Origin: Gemmatimonadaceae bacterium
GTDB lineage: Bacteria > Gemmatimonadota > Gemmatimonadetes > Gemmatimonadales > Gemmatimonadaceae
Assembly (NCBI GenBank): GCA_020852815.1
Contig: JADZAN010000009.1
Location: 1 to 64,000 of the forward strand
Length of the DNA stretch: 64,000 bases
Direction of reading: 5' to 3'
The translations under genes and the position numbers were made by a program. Below are positions 43,038 to 51,689 of this stretch, piece after piece. Below the pieces are notes generated by a model. That model saw only the letters and a list, made by a program, of their open reading frames with translations. It did no database searches and had not been told where the DNA came from. Position 1 is the stretch's first letter. Each line of letters starts with the position of its first letter.

Positions 43038-43134
43038 GGGCGGGCGAGTGCAGGTGAGTACTGGTGATCCTGGTGAGTACGTCCGAGAGCCAGGCGCAAG
43101 CGCCGCGGCGACACGACGCAAGTTAGCAGCGCCC

Positions 43135-43194
43135 GCCACCGAATCCCCCGCCACCGAATCCCCCGCCACCGAATCGCCCGCCACCGCATCGCCC
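43135..43194. repeat. 15-bp tandem array between two aminotransferase genes
   Basis: Four units of GCCACCGAATCCCCC (43135-43149, 43150-43164, 43165-43179, 43180-43194), the last two diverged. It lies between the ilvE start and the stop of the class V aminotransferase gene, about 100 bp from the ilvE ATG. Confidence 0.92.
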
Positions 43195-43212
43195 TCCGCA
43201 TCACCCGTCTCG

Positions 43213-44502
43213 CTACGCGGCCAGCTCGCCCAGCGCCTTCACGAAGGCATCCAGCTCGGCGGTGTTCGTGAACAGGTGCGGCGTCACGCGCACGCCGTGC
43301 ACCCCGGCACCGTCGATGGCCACGGTCCAGATGCGGTACTTCTTCATCAGGATGTCCATCAGGTCGCCCGGCGCGATCCCCTTCACCCCCACGTTGGCAA
43401 TGGCGCACGAACGACGGGGATCGGTAGGGGTGTTGAGGATGATGCCGCGCATTCCGCGGACCTTCGACACCCAGTAGTTCTGCAGGTAGCGCAGCCGCGC
43501 CTCCTTGCGCGCGGCGCCGATGGCGAGGTGGTAGTCGATGGCGTTGTTGATCGCCAGGTCGGTGTGCACCGGGTGCGTTCCGGTGTGGTTGAGCTTGCGG
43601 ATGTCGTCGTCGGCGGGCCCGGCATCGCCATAGATGGGCCACAGCCCCGCGATCTTGTCGCGCCGTACGTAGAGGACGCCCGCGCCTAACGGCGTCGCCA
43701 GCCACTTGTGCAGCGACGCCCCATAGTACTCGACCCCCAGGTCGGGGATGCGGAAGTCGAGATGAGCAAAGGCGTGCGCCCCATCGACCATCACGTCGAC
43801 GCCCTTCGCATGCGCCATCTCGGCGATCTTGCGCACCGGAAGGACGTGCCCGGTGATGTTCACCATGTGGCACACCATCAGCAATCGCGTGCGCGGGGTG
43901 ATGGCGTTGGCATACACCTGCACCACCTCGTCGTCCGACGCCGGATCCATCGGGATCGAGACGACCCGGTTCACGATCCCGTAGCGCCTCGCCTGGAGCT
44001 TGAACTGGTCGAGCATTGCACCGTAGTCCTGCTCAGCCATCACCGCCTCGTCACCTGCTTTCCAGTTGTAGCCTGCCACGACGGTGTCGAGCGACTCGGT
44101 CGTGTTGCGGGTGATGATGAGCTCCTGCGGAGAGCATCCGGCCAGCGAGGCCAGTCGCGTGCGCACGGCGAGCTTGTCGTCGCCCTGGCGCGTGCGCATG
44201 TAGTGCGACGCCTCGAGGTTGATGTCGCGCACGTGCGCGATGAACGCTTCGAGCACCTCTTGCGGCTGCAGGCAGAAGAAGCCGTTCTCGAGGTTGATGT
44301 ACGCATCGGTGAGCCGGAAGCCGGCACGGATCCTGGCCCAGAATGCCTCGTCCTCGGCGAGTGCAGTTGCCGGGAGCGCTGCATAACGAGCCAGCTGCTC
44401 GTCGCTGAACCAGGCGCCAAGCACGGACCGCCCGACTGAGGCGCCCACCATGGAGCCGCCGAGGGTGCCGCCGAGCGTGCGAAGGAAGTCGCGCTTGTTC
44501 AT
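43213..44502 (-). CDS. Class V aminotransferase (isopenicillin-N-epimerase-like), Tat-like leader
   Basis: A 429-residue PLP enzyme. N-terminal NKRDFLRTLGGTLGGSMVGAS is a Lys-Arg variant of a Tat signal. The PLP fold includes TRNTTESLDTVVAG, HMVNITGHVLPV, VDVMVDGAHAFAHLD (Asp and His of the cofactor pocket), and YYGASLHKWLATPLG with the PLP lysine K266. It belongs to the cysteine desulfurase/isopenicillin-N-epimerase-like group of unknown substrate. Export of a PLP enzyme would be unusual but is known for this group. The ATG at 44502 lacks a clear ribosome-binding site. Confidence 0.87.
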   Translation of the reverse strand: MNKRDFLRTLGGTLGGSMVGASVGRSVLGAWFSDEQLARYAALPATALAEDEAFWARIRAGFRLTDAYINLENGFFCLQPQEVLEAFIAHVRDINLEASHYMRTRQGDDKLAVRTRLASLAGCSPQELIITRNTTESLDTVVAGYNWKAGDEAVMAEQDYGAMLDQFKLQARRYGIVNRVVSIPMDPASDDEVVQVYANAITPRTRLLMVCHMVNITGHVLPVRKIAEMAHAKGVDVMVDGAHAFAHLDFRIPDLGVEYYGASLHKWLATPLGAGVLYVRRDKIAGLWPIYGDAGPADDDIRKLNHTGTHPVHTDLAINNAIDYHLAIGAARKEARLRYLQNYWVSKVRGMRGIILNTPTDPRRSCAIANVGVKGIAPGDLMDILMKKYRIWTVAIDGAGVHGVRVTPHLFTNTAELDAFVKALGELAA

Positions 44503-44865
44503 GGAGTGTCGTGGCAAGGGTGCATCCCCCAAAACAACAGGAAACAGCGGGCGATGGCGAGAGGGGGTCGATCCACCCATTCGCGCCGCTCGCGGAACGG
44601 TCATCATCCGTCCGCAATCGAATGGCACGCGATTCCTCCCCCACTCTTCAGGTGATGGTCCCATGCGACTACCCCGCCTCGTACTCCATCGCCTGGAACA
44701 GCGCCCCCAGGGAGTACCGCATCGCCATCGATGGACTGGTGATGAAGCAGGCGGCGCAGTGAGCGCGACGGCACGCTTGCGCGTGTGGGTGCGCGTTCGT
44801 TGCTTAGGATGTGATGCGACGCGGCACCCGCGCCGTGTGCACCTTCCCGAAGTGACCGAGCGTCC
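44503..44865. other. Divergent intergenic region, 363 bp
   Basis: It lies between the divergent class V aminotransferase and DUF1080 genes and should hold both promoters. A 46-codon plus-strand frame from ATG 44622 to TGA 44762 (MARDSSPTLQVMVPCDYPAS start, IDGLVMKQAAQ end) is not low-complexity and could be a small gene, but I recognise no family. No hairpin or repeat stands out. Confidence 0.4.
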
Positions 44866-45948
44866 ATGCGTCGTCGAACCCGAGTTTCTGTTGCAGCTGC
44901 AGCGTGCCTGATGGCCACGGCTACTGCCCTTCCCCAGCTGGCGCGCGCTCAGGATGCGTCGCGCGGATGGAAGATCCACGACCTCGACCGCCCGCGCCCG
45001 CGCGTCGTGACGCCGGGGTCGAGCGCTGGCGCACCACCCAGCGACGCCATCGTCCTGTTCGACGGACGGTCGCTGGGTGAGTGGAGGGCCGACGACGGCT
45101 CGGCCGCCAAGTGGCTCGTCAAGGACGGCGTCATGCAGACCGTCCCACACGCCGGCTCGGTCACCAGTGCGCGCGCCTTTGGCGACATGCAGCTGCACAT
45201 CGAGTGGGCCACCCCGACGCCCCCCGTTGGCTCGGGGCAGGATCGCGGCAACAGCGGGGTGATCATCATGGGGAAGTACGAAGTGCAGGTGCTCGACTCG
45301 CACGGCAACACGACGTACGCCGACGGCCAGGCCGGGGCGATCTATGGCCAGCACCCGCCACTCGTGAACGCCTCACGCCCCGCCGGTGAGTGGCAGGTCT
45401 ACGACATCGTCTTCCGGCGCCCACGCTTCTCCGCGTCGGGCGCACTCGTCTCTCCCGCACGGATGACGGTGCTGCACAACGGTGTGCTGGTGCAGGACGC
45501 CGCCGAACTGTGGGGGGGGACGGGCTGGCTGCACTTCGAGCCATACGCGAAGCACGCCGACGAACTGCCGATCACGCTGCAGGACCACGACCATCCGGTG
45601 CGCTATCGCAACATCTGGGTGCGCCCGCTCCCCAACCTGCCATCGGATGAACGTGGCCCCAGGGTCGCGAGGAGCAACGTCTCGATCCCGGTGCGGGTCC
45701 TCGACTCCTACGTGGGAACGTACGCGAGCGGCAGCGCTCCGGTGGCCAAGGTCACGCGCCGGGGGAATCGTCTCTTCGTCAACCCATTCGGGCACAAGGT
45801 CGCCTTCGAGCTCGTCCCGCAGAGCGCAACGCGCTTCGAGCTGCTGGAGACGGCGGGGACGGTGGAGTTCGCATCGCCCGCTGGTCAACCCATCACCGCC
45901 CACGTGATCCTCGCCGGGCTCGATCGTACCGGGGGAAAGCAGCCATGA
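44866..45948 (+). CDS. Exported DUF1080 (3-keto-disaccharide hydrolase fold) protein
   Basis: A 360-residue protein. The signal peptide (RVSVAAAACLMATATALPQL, then ARAQ) is followed by a DUF1080/LamG-like jelly roll: IVLFDGRSLGEW, VKDGVMQTVPHAGSVTSARAFGDMQLHIEW (partial), GNSGVIIMGKYEVQVLDSH, and HDHPVRYRNIWVRPL near residue 250, all typical. The last 90 residues form a further small beta domain. Members bind or cleave sugars; some are 3-keto-glycoside hydrolases. The gene overlaps the DinB-like gene (ATGA). Confidence 0.85.
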   Translation: MRRRTRVSVAAAACLMATATALPQLARAQDASRGWKIHDLDRPRPRVVTPGSSAGAPPSDAIVLFDGRSLGEWRADDGSAAKWLVKDGVMQTVPHAGSVTSARAFGDMQLHIEWATPTPPVGSGQDRGNSGVIIMGKYEVQVLDSHGNTTYADGQAGAIYGQHPPLVNASRPAGEWQVYDIVFRRPRFSASGALVSPARMTVLHNGVLVQDAAELWGGTGWLHFEPYAKHADELPITLQDHDHPVRYRNIWVRPLPNLPSDERGPRVARSNVSIPVRVLDSYVGTYASGSAPVAKVTRRGNRLFVNPFGHKVAFELVPQSATRFELLETAGTVEFASPAGQPITAHVILAGLDRTGGKQP

Positions 45949-46439
45949 GCGCCACCCTGTTGCACGACCTCTCCCTCGTCTTCGCGCGCGACCTCAACGC
46001 GCTGCGCGCCGAGGTGCTCGCCTATCCGGACGATGCGTCGGTGTGGGCCGCGCCATCGGGCGTGCCTAACGCCGGCGGAACGCTCGTGTTGCACCTGTGC
46101 GGCAACATGCGGCACTTCGTCGGCGCGGGACTCGGCAACTCGGGATACGTGCGCGACCGCGAGGCGGAGTTCTCCACGCGGGGAACGTCACGCGCGGAGC
46201 TGGCGGCGCTGATCCACATCACCATCGCCGAGGTGACGCTCGCCCTCCAATCGTGCCCCGCGGCGAGGCTTGGCGAGTCGATGCAGCTTGGCCCGGCGTC
46301 GATCCCGATCCATCGTGCCCTGTTGCATCTGGCAACGCACCTGGCCTATCACCTGGGGCAGCTCGACTACCACCGACGCATCGTCACCGGCGATGGGCAG
46401 GGCGTGGGGGCGATGGCGCTCCCGCCCATCGTCGGGTAG
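45945..46439 (+). CDS. DinB-like four-helix protein (DUF1572-type)
   Basis: A 164-residue putative metal-binding four-helix bundle. LVLHLCGNMRHFVG and ALLHLATHLAYHLGQLDYHRR supply the three histidines expected for the DinB/YfiT metal site (one in the middle, two in the last helix). The biochemical role is uncertain; relatives include thiol transferases using bacillithiol or mycothiol. The start overlaps the stop of the DUF1080 gene by ATGA. Confidence 0.82.
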   Translation: MSATLLHDLSLVFARDLNALRAEVLAYPDDASVWAAPSGVPNAGGTLVLHLCGNMRHFVGAGLGNSGYVRDREAEFSTRGTSRAELAALIHITIAEVTLALQSCPAARLGESMQLGPASIPIHRALLHLATHLAYHLGQLDYHRRIVTGDGQGVGAMALPPIVG

Positions 46440-46450
46440 CGGGGCGCGTT

Positions 46451-46819
46451 TCAGCTCACTTCGTCGAGCTCGGCCGGCGCGGCCGCCGGGGGGGCCGCTG
46501 CCGCCGGCTTGGCCGTGTTTCCCTGGCCGCGCCCGCGCCAGCGCGGTTCGGCCGGCGCCGAACGGCGCACGAGGAGGTCCTCGTAATAGGCAACGACGCG
46601 AGGGCGCACCGAAGCCTCGGTATCGCCAGGCTCTGCCCGGAACGGTGCGTACCGGTGACGATCATCGCTCGAGACCGAGAACCACCACCACGGATCGTCG
46701 TGGGCACCACGGAGCCCCTCTCGCACACAGGTGTACGTGCGCTCGTTCTCGATGAACGTGAAGGCGGTCGGCTGCACGACGGCGGTGGCGGCCGAGGCCG
46801 CGGCTTTGGTCTTGGGCAT
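46451..46819 (-). CDS. Hypothetical protein with WWWF motif and Pro/Ala tail
   Basis: A 122-residue protein. The core AFTFIENERTYTCVREGL, then AHDDPWWWFSVSSDDRHRYAPF and RVVAYYEDLLVRR is compact and looks conserved. The C-terminal 35 residues are alanine- and proline-rich. There is no signal peptide or membrane helix. Convergent with the DinB-like gene (11-bp gap). I do not recognise a family. Confidence 0.6.
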   Translation of the reverse strand: MPKTKAAASAATAVVQPTAFTFIENERTYTCVREGLRGAHDDPWWWFSVSSDDRHRYAPFRAEPGDTEASVRPRVVAYYEDLLVRRSAPAEPRWRGRGQGNTAKPAAAAPPAAAPAELDEVS

Positions 46820-46890
46820 ACCGGAAGTTAGTCGGTCCCCGCCCTCCGTGCGGGGGATTTGCCCGCGAAATGCCCGTGGCCACGGCTTTT

Positions 46891-46912
46891 CTTGAATGAA
46901 CGCTCATTCAAG
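46891..46912. promoter_or_regulatory. TetR-type operator-like palindrome
   Basis: CTTGAATGA-ACGC-TCATTCAAG: perfect 9-bp arms in an otherwise GC-rich region. The TGAATGA-N4-TCATTCA form resembles operators of TetR-family regulators such as those for fatty acid genes. No TetR gene is in the window. It lies about 240 bp upstream of the sigma factor and about 70 bp upstream of the minus-strand hypothetical. Confidence 0.5.
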
Positions 46913-47087
46913 GATGCGCTCGCCATGGTCGAGTCCGCCCCCCGCGAGGTGCGTCGCCCCCGCGTTCGCGGGGTGGACCGAGGCGATGCTGGCGACGTTG
47001 CGCCGCTACCTGGCCGACGCCGGGCCCTCTTCGCCCGATGTCGACGACGATGCCGATCGCGTCATTGCCCAATGGTCACGCCCATGA
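46911..47087 (+). CDS. Possible small protein upstream of the sigma factor
   Basis: An open frame from ATG 46911 (MRSPWSSPPPAR) to the TGA ending at 47087 contains FAGWTEAMLATLRRYLADAG and DDDADRVIAQWSRP, which look like an amphipathic helix plus acidic tail rather than random GC-rich sequence. No family is recognised and the start is unclear. It could be a real leader-type gene of the sigma operon or chance. Confidence 0.3.
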   Translation, partial: RMRSPWSSPPPARCVAPAFAGWTEAMLATLRRYLADAGPSSPDVDDDADRVIAQWSRP

Positions 47088-47153
47088 GCCGGGGCGTGCG
47101 CCATGCCCGGGGCGCGGCTGGCGGAGGGGGGCTGCGCTCGGTACGGTTGGGCG

Positions 47154-47714
47154 ATGCCATCACCCGTCACGCCTGACGGCCCTCGCGACGCCACGCCGCT
47201 GCTCGATGCGCTGCTGGAGCGCCTGGGGCAGATGGTGCGCGCGATTGGGGGACGCCACGCGCTGGAGTCTGACGAGATCGACGCCCTGCTGCAGGAGGTG
47301 CGCATCCGCATCTGGCGTGCGCACCCCGAACGTGAGGAGATCGCGCGCCTCCCGACGTCATACGTATACCGGACTGCCATGGCGGCGGCGGTTGACCTGC
47401 TGCGGCAGCGGCGCCGGGCCACGCGCGCCCTCCCGCTCGAGGACGCAGCGGCCACCGCGGCCCCCGCGGCGACTGCCGCTGACGCACGCACCATGGTCGA
47501 CGACCTTGGCGCGGCGATCGCCCGCGCCCTGTCGGGGATGGTCGAGTCGCGACGCGCGGTGGTGCGGTTGCACCTGACGGGATACCCGCGCGACGAGATC
47601 GGTCGCTTGCTGGGATGGGATGACGCTCGCGTGCGCAACCTGCTGTACCGCGGGATGGACGACCTGCGTGAACGACTCACGCAGATGGGATATCGCTGGC
47701 CGGAGGGCGAATGA
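47154..47714 (+). CDS. ECF-type RNA polymerase sigma factor
   Basis: A 186-residue sigma-70-family factor. The sigma2 region contains EIDALLQEVRIRIWRAHP (region 2.2-like) and ARLPTSYVYRTAMAAAVDLLRQRRR (2.3-2.4). After an alanine-rich linker, the sigma4 region has LHLTGYPRDEIGRLLGWDDARVRNLLYRGMDDLRERL (quoted in part), a helix-turn-helix. It directs RNA polymerase to a stress- or envelope-related regulon. The start at 47154 is preferred over 47103; neither has a strong ribosome-binding site. It overlaps the anti-sigma gene (ATGA), the usual arrangement for co-regulated pairs. Confidence 0.87.
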   Translation: MPSPVTPDGPRDATPLLDALLERLGQMVRAIGGRHALESDEIDALLQEVRIRIWRAHPEREEIARLPTSYVYRTAMAAAVDLLRQRRRATRALPLEDAAATAAPAATAADARTMVDDLGAAIARALSGMVESRRAVVRLHLTGYPRDEIGRLLGWDDARVRNLLYRGMDDLRERLTQMGYRWPEGE

Positions 47715-48499
47715 GCGACGACGCGCTGCGCCGCGCCTATCAGGCGCACCTGAAGTCAGCAGGGGGCGATGCACATTCCGCGGCGCAACGCCCCGCGGCG
47801 CGTGCCAGCTGCCCGTTGCCCGAGGTGCTGGCGCAACTGGCAGAGGGCGACGTCGCGACCCAGCTTGGCACGCTCGATCACGTGCTGCAATGCCAGTTTT
47901 GCCTTGCCGAGTTCGAGCTCATGCGCACGCTGGCTCGCGCCGGGCACGATGCGCGGCTCGCGGAAGTGACGGACGTCGGGGTGACGCAGGCGTTGGCGGC
48001 GCGTGACGCGCCACGGCTGCCCGCGCACCGTTCAGCTCGGCCTTCCTCGCGAGCGTGGGGCGGCACCGGCTGGGCGATCGCTGCCACCGTCCTCGTCGCC
48101 GTTGCACTTGGCGGAACGTGGTGGCAACAGCACCTCGGGAATGGCGAGGAGGGTGGGGCGGTGGTGCGTGGGGGCGACGGCGGAACTGTCATCGTGGCGC
48201 CAAGCGGCGCGACGGCCGATGGAACGCTCGTCTTTACCTGGCGGAGCGTGACCGGCGCCGCAGTGGGCGGCATCGAGGCGCGGTATGTCGTCGAGGCGTT
48301 CGACAGCCTCGGCGCGCTGGTGCTGTCGCAGACGGTGCGTGACACGGTGTACGTCCCGACCGCGGCGGAGCGCGAGGCGCTGCGCCGCGCGCAGACGTTC
48401 GACTGGATGGTGCGCGCCGACCGGGGCGACGGCAACGAGCGGCGCTCGCCCCTGGTGCGCGTCCGACTCGGCGCGCCTAACGGGTCGCCGGTTCGGTGA
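47711..48499 (+). CDS. Membrane-anchored zinc-finger anti-sigma factor
   Basis: A 262-residue protein. The cytoplasmic N-terminus has an HxxxCxxC zinc site (H57, C61, C64) as in ZAS anti-sigma domains, one transmembrane helix (about residues 120-138, AIAATVLVAVALGGTWW), and a C-terminal extracytoplasmic domain of about 120 residues (TFTWRSVTGAAVGG-like and YVVEAFDSLGALVLSQTV strands) resembling a fibronectin/Ig fold. It should hold the coupled ECF sigma factor inactive until a signal outside the membrane triggers release. Its stop region overlaps the convergent CHAT gene by 23 bp. Confidence 0.8.
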   Translation: MSDDALRRAYQAHLKSAGGDAHSAAQRPAARASCPLPEVLAQLAEGDVATQLGTLDHVLQCQFCLAEFELMRTLARAGHDARLAEVTDVGVTQALAARDAPRLPAHRSARPSSRAWGGTGWAIAATVLVAVALGGTWWQQHLGNGEEGGAVVRGGDGGTVIVAPSGATADGTLVFTWRSVTGAAVGGIEARYVVEAFDSLGALVLSQTVRDTVYVPTAAEREALRRAQTFDWMVRADRGDGNERRSPLVRVRLGAPNGSPVR

Positions 48500-51400
48500 G
48501 GGTGCCGGTGGGATCGCCGACGAGGGCGAATGCGGCCCACGTGGCCGGCGTCGCGCCGCGCGCCCTGGCGTCGAGGCGCGCCAGCCGCAAGGCGGCGCCA
48601 TATGACACACCGCGCGCCAGCGCGTCGTAGAAGTCGCCCAGCAACGGCGCCAGTTCGCGGTCGCGCACCAGCCACGCCGTGGCGATCACGCGCGGGACCC
48701 CCGCCTCCAGGAATGCGCCAGTGAGGCCGCGCACTCCCTCGCCCGCCAGCACCTCGCCCCCGACGGTGCGACACGCCGAGAGGACGACCAGCGCGGCGCG
48801 CAGGCGCATGGCGCTGATCTCGCCGGCCTCGAGCCATCCATCCTCGCCGCCCGCGGTGGGCGACAGCTGCAACGCGGCCGTGGCGCCCGACCATTCGTCG
48901 ACGACGGCATGCGTGGCGAAATGGAGCACATCAAAGCGCTCCACGTTGGACCGTACGAAGTTTTCGCTCGCCGCCGGGCCGAGCCGAAGCTCCGCCGCGG
49001 GAAAGGCGCGTTGCAGCCGGCGGGCTTCCTCCCGGGCCCCGTGGAGGCGCGGGAGCCCGCCTCGACCCCCGGCGACGGCCGACGCGGCGAACGGATGGTC
49101 CTCGCCGGTCCGCACCCGTGCCTCCAACGGATCGGCGAGCACGAGGACGGCCGGCGCCGCTGCGCTCCCCTCCGCGCGCGCCCCCCTCGCGTGCGCTGCG
49201 CGCTCGCGCAGCGTCGCGAGCACTCCCACCGCGGGGAGCACCGCCGTCTCGAACTGCGCCAGAAAGGGGCGTCCGTCGGGCAAGGCGAGCACGTCGAGCG
49301 GCAGGCGGTGGAGCACACCTTCGGGGACGAAGATCACCCGCGTCGTTCCCGTCAGTTGCAACAGCGGCAACAGCGGGGTCAGGAGGAGGTCGCCAAGCCG
49401 TCGTGAGGCGCCACCGTCGGGGCGCCCGCCCTCCAGTTGCGCGACGAGGCGCCGCACCTGCGGCGCGACGACTTCCCGTGGCGGCAACGCAAAGGCCGCC
49501 AGCGTGTCGCGCGTGAGGACGAAGGCGAGCCCCGGCGCCGTCCCCGCGCCGAGGGTGAGGGTCACGACCGCCGTGCGCGCGTCGGGGACGGCGCGCTGCA
49601 GCGCCTCGACGGTGGGCGGGGCGGACGTCGCCAGCTGCACGTGCGGGCGCGACGTCGCGGGGCGCCCATCGCCGCCCCCGTCGCCGTGCCACGCCGCGGC
49701 CAGCAGGAGCCGCTCTTGCAGCTCGCGGGCCCGGCGCCGCTCGGAGAGGAGGAAGGCGGTTTCCATCTCGCCGAGGGCCACCAGGCGCGCCTCCAGCATC
49801 GCCTGATACCAGCGGTCCCCCTCCACCGCCTGCACGGTGAGCAGCCGCAACGCGCTGTCGGCAAGCGAGGCCCGCCAACTGTCAAACGACTCGGCCGCCG
49901 CCCTCGCCACGCGCGCCGCCGCGCGACCATCGCCCTCCAGCGCGTACGTCAGCGCCAGCTGCCCCTCGATCACGTGGCGAAAGTGATGCTGGCTGGGGTG
50001 CAACTGCTCGGCCGCGCGCTGCAGGAGTGGGCGGGCGGCCACCACGTCGCCCTGTCGGAGCGCCAGTTCGCCGCGTGTGGCGGCCAGCGACAGGCGCCAC
50101 CCATCCAGGGCGTACCTGTCGATGAGGGCCGCCTCGTCGCGGAGGAGCTTGCCCGCTTCGCCCGGCGCGCCGGCGCGCATGGCGCTGGCGCGCTGCGAGG
50201 CAACCACCGCCAGCTGCAACTGCGGGTCGCCGAGTCGCCCGGCGAGGGAGTGGGCCATCGCCAGCGCGGCGCGACTGGCGCTCGTGTCGCCGCGCGCGAG
50301 GGCGTGACGCGCCTGCAGCCGGGCCACCTCCACGCGCCCCGCCGGATCGTCGAGGCGGCGCATCAGCGAGTCGGCGCGCGGGAGCCAGGTCGCCGTGGCG
50401 GTTGCGTCGCGGAAGGCGAGGGCCACCGCCGCCCGATTGAGCGCCGTCCAGGCAGCGGCATCGGCCACCTGGGCGCGTATGGCCAGCTCCCACGCCTCGC
50501 GCTGGTAGCGTTGCGCCATGGTGAAGTGGCCCAGCGATGCGCTGTAGAAGCCCGCCCACTGGCTCGACGCGGCGAGGCCGGCCAGGTCGAGCGTGGCGCG
50601 TTGTGCCGCCATCGCGGGAATGAGGTGCGCGGCGACCGAGTCGCTCAAGCCGCTGCGAGCGAACTCGGTGGCCAGCGTGAAGCGGCACGATGCCGCCAGG
50701 CGCAACAAGCCGGCATTGGCCGCGCGCGCCATCCCCTCGCGCGCCGCACGACGGGCCTCCTCGCGTGCCCCCCGCCGGGAATGGACGGCCGCCCACCGGC
50801 AGCGTGCCGCCACCTGCAACGTGGGATCGTCCCCCCAACGCAGCGCGTCGCCGCGTTCGAGGATCGGCGTGGCGGCGAGGGGACCCTGGCGACGGAGGAT
50901 GGCCCCCGCGCGCAGGAGCATGGCGTCGAGTGCGGTGAGTGTGTCGTTCTCGGCGAGCGCAGTGCGCTCCAGCATGACGAGGGATTCGATCGCCTCGTCG
51001 TGCCGGCCGCGCTGCGCGGCCAGCGCCGCCGTCCAGTATTGCGCCTGACGGGTGACGTCGTCGGCGGCAGGGGGGAGTGCCGGCGCCACGCGCGTACCCG
51101 CCGCGCGCGCCGGTTGCCCTAAGCGGGCGAAGCCGGCGGTGGCCGCCGCGACGGCATACGACAGGCGGTCGTGGGTGGCCACCGCATAGCGAGCGCGCCG
51201 GTCGGCGGCGTCGCGCGCCAGGCGCTTGCGCCACGGCGCCCCCCATTCGGCGAGGCGGCCGCGCTCGGCAGCGCCCTGTGCCGCCGCGGCGATGCCGCGC
51301 GCGGACGAGTCGCCGCGCACTGCTTGCGGGAGCTGCGCCACGGCGGCGTGCGGCGCATGCGCGGCGCCTTGGGCCGCCGCGAGCAGCAGTGCGCCTGACG

Positions 51401-51524
51401 ACGCGGCCAGGCGCATGATCGCCAACGCGGCTTTCCGCCAACGCTGGACAGCGAACAGCGCAGGCGGCGCTCCTTGGAGGGCGGCTACGCGGCGCGAGGG
51501 CGTGGAACGCTCAGCCGACGGCAT
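48477..51524 (-). CDS. TPR-CHAT protein, caspase-like protease, probably exported
   Basis: A 1015-residue protein. A signal-like hydrophobic stretch (LAASSGALLLAAAQGAAHA) lies near the N-terminus. A long alpha-solenoid of TPR-like helices (about residues 90-620, for example QYWTAALAAQRGRHDEAIESL) follows, then a CHAT domain in the last 330 residues. Catalytic residues are intact: His in VLHFATHAVVDEW (H872) and Cys in VVLSACRTVGGEV (C918). Family CHAT proteins are separase/caspase-like cysteine peptidases. It is convergent with the sigma/anti-sigma pair, and its TAG stop lies in the word GCCTAACG shared with the anti-sigma gene end. Start may instead be ATG 51416, just before the signal core. 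Confidence 0.85.
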   Translation of the reverse strand: MPSAERSTPSRRVAALQGAPPALFAVQRWRKAALAIMRLAASSGALLLAAAQGAAHAPHAAVAQLPQAVRGDSSARGIAAAAQGAAERGRLAEWGAPWRKRLARDAADRRARYAVATHDRLSYAVAAATAGFARLGQPARAAGTRVAPALPPAADDVTRQAQYWTAALAAQRGRHDEAIESLVMLERTALAENDTLTALDAMLLRAGAILRRQGPLAATPILERGDALRWGDDPTLQVAARCRWAAVHSRRGAREEARRAAREGMARAANAGLLRLAASCRFTLATEFARSGLSDSVAAHLIPAMAAQRATLDLAGLAASSQWAGFYSASLGHFTMAQRYQREAWELAIRAQVADAAAWTALNRAAVALAFRDATATATWLPRADSLMRRLDDPAGRVEVARLQARHALARGDTSASRAALAMAHSLAGRLGDPQLQLAVVASQRASAMRAGAPGEAGKLLRDEAALIDRYALDGWRLSLAATRGELALRQGDVVAARPLLQRAAEQLHPSQHHFRHVIEGQLALTYALEGDGRAAARVARAAAESFDSWRASLADSALRLLTVQAVEGDRWYQAMLEARLVALGEMETAFLLSERRRARELQERLLLAAAWHGDGGGDGRPATSRPHVQLATSAPPTVEALQRAVPDARTAVVTLTLGAGTAPGLAFVLTRDTLAAFALPPREVVAPQVRRLVAQLEGGRPDGGASRRLGDLLLTPLLPLLQLTGTTRVIFVPEGVLHRLPLDVLALPDGRPFLAQFETAVLPAVGVLATLRERAAHARGARAEGSAAAPAVLVLADPLEARVRTGEDHPFAASAVAGGRGGLPRLHGAREEARRLQRAFPAAELRLGPAASENFVRSNVERFDVLHFATHAVVDEWSGATAALQLSPTAGGEDGWLEAGEISAMRLRAALVVLSACRTVGGEVLAGEGVRGLTGAFLEAGVPRVIATAWLVRDRELAPLLGDFYDALARGVSYGAALRLARLDARARGATPATWAAFALVGDPTGTLTEPATR

Positions 51525-51689
51525 GGCGCCAAGGTACCGGTTGCCGGCGTCAACAGGCCAGAGCGACCCAGGCGCCCGTGGCTTCATCGGAGACGGTGCA
51601 CGCCACCGTGATACGATCGGCGCCATGCGAGCGTGCAACGACGTGGGGCGACCATCGCCCGATTCGTATCCGCTACCCGGAGCCAACTC

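Noticed and set aside
43038-43184. N-terminal extension of IlvE (AGDSV repeats)
   Set aside because: It is the translation of a 15-bp tandem array and absent from the family; ATG 43037 fits the family start.
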